From contig AP025576.1 of assembly GCA_022845955.1 (NCBI GenBank), positions 1,736,001 to 1,800,000 on the forward strand: a DNA stretch of 64,000 nucleotides, given 5' to 3'. The position numbers and the translations under genes were made by a program. The notes under the pieces were generated by a model. That model did not search any database and was not told where the DNA came from. It was given only the letters and a program-made list of their open reading frames with translations. Below, one piece after another: positions 63,415 to 64,000 of this stretch. Origin of the DNA: Lachnospiraceae bacterium (lineage in GTDB: Bacteria > Bacillota > Clostridia > Lachnospirales > Lachnospiraceae). The first letter of the stretch is position 1. Every line of letters begins with the position of its first letter.

Positions 63415-64000
63415 TTACAGCTGATAAGCGGATCCGGCGGCAAATGCGGTGAGCGGATTTGAAAATCTTTTCCCGATCCAGGGACAAATGATCGATTCAC
63501 AGTCGGCTTCCTCACATACATAATCAAAATCCTGTGCGATAAACAAAATTTTTTCTTCCCTGTCAGGGAAAGCCTGTTCCCAGATTCCGGCAGCGATCCT
63601 GTAGGCTTTCAGAAGCTTTTCTTCCGGGGAAAAAGGAATTTTCACCGTCTTTTCCCCGGGATTCATGCCGTCTTCTATGATGCAGCCGGGGACAGAAGTT
63701 TTTAGTTTCTGCTCAAAAGAAGCCTCCAGGCTGACAGTGAAAAGATTCAGCGTTTTGGAAATACATACCGCGCCTGCCGGGCAGGTATCACGCAGTGTTG
63801 TAGTGTCGAGCAGTTGTTCACAGTCTATGCCGTGCACGCCGTCATTGCTTGCGTATTCTATGTGAAAGCCGGCATCTGTCTTTGTGACGGATAGAATTTT
63901 AGCATCCAGCAGCACCTTGATTTCTTTGTGGCGGGCAACATACTCGTGGAGGACTGGGGCTGCCTTCAGGACATCGAAACGGCCGTCCTTCCATACCTGA
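63415..64000 (-). CDS. Probable FAD-dependent oxidoreductase (C-terminal part)
   Basis: The frame is open to the end of the window, so the true start lies beyond 64000 and only the last 195 or so residues are seen. LHEYVARHKEIKVLLDAKIL, then SVTKTDAGFHIEYA, fits the substrate-side part of a flavin oxidoreductase, where a stored FAD strand reads CEQLLDTTTL. The end has YRIAAGIWEQAFPDREEKIL. With the FAD enzyme after it, this forms a two-gene or longer operon. The assignment is by fold feel and context, not by a clear motif. Confidence 0.5.
   Translation of the reverse strand, partial: QVWKDGRFDVLKAAPVLHEYVARHKEIKVLLDAKILSVTKTDAGFHIEYASNDGVHGIDCEQLLDTTTLRDTCPAGAVCISKTLNLFTVSLEASFEQKLKTSVPGCIIEDGMNPGEKTVKIPFSPEEKLLKAYRIAAGIWEQAFPDREEKILFIAQDFDYVCEEADCESIICPWIGKRFSNPLTAFAAGSAYQL

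Overview
The window looks like the chromosome of a gut-type, spore-forming Lachnospiraceae bacterium (an Eisenbergiella/Hungatella-like Clostridium is my best guess). The reasons are a Gram-positive gene style with strong AGGAGG-type ribosome binding sites, a spoVAC sporulation gene, lipoprotein sugar receptors of the LplA/YtcQ and UgpB types, large AraC regulators with an extracytoplasmic sensor, and a dense set of glycoside hydrolases. The species call is inference. I saw no rRNA, tRNA, CRISPR array or prophage.

Layout. (A) 1-11464, + strand: an oligosaccharide ABC importer (two permeases, lipoprotein receptor), a three-part GH-like protein of unknown specificity, a glycyl radical enzyme with its activase, and a GH38 alpha-mannosidase. 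(B) 11674-21796: single genes: a PlsC-like acyltransferase with a zinc ribbon, an RCC1-repeat lipoprotein, a GH127-type arabinofuranosidase, orphan spoVAC, an AT-rich AbiE-like toxin-antitoxin pair with a damaged toxin, a transglutaminase-like protein and a MATE exporter. (C) 21888-30868, - strand: a xylo-oligosaccharide-type locus with a GH120 beta-xylosidase, a GH43-like propeller, importer genes and a membrane AraC regulator. (D) 31253-34507: an Rpn-family nuclease and a two-component system. (E) 34617-40066: a PocR-AraC regulator divergent from a UroD-like protein and a UgpABE-type importer. (F) 40398-46222: a MNT/HEPN pair whose HEPN toxin is internally deleted, a MerR-controlled ABC exporter, a GntR (YtrA)-type ABC exporter operon and a DUF1801 protein. 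(G) 46544-64000: a heparinase II/III-like lyase and an unknown hydrolase on the - strand. They are divergent from an importer, two zinc-type dehydrogenases, a TIM-barrel sugar isomerase, a membrane AraC regulator and a second receptor. Two FAD oxidoreductase genes on the - strand close the window.

How it fits together. Four carbohydrate ABC importers are present but none has an ATPase gene, so they probably share an MsmX-type ATPase encoded elsewhere. Each sits beside enzymes that would cut the imported glycan or convert its sugars, and three of the four lie near an AraC-type regulator. The most unusual grouping is the glycyl radical enzyme inside a mannosidase/importer operon; its active-site motif lacks the Glu found in the known dehydratases.

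Mobile and repeat DNA. Two 80-93 bp palindromic elements flanked by exact 7-bp direct repeats look like tiny transposed units. Several short palindromes sharing a core are scattered between genes.
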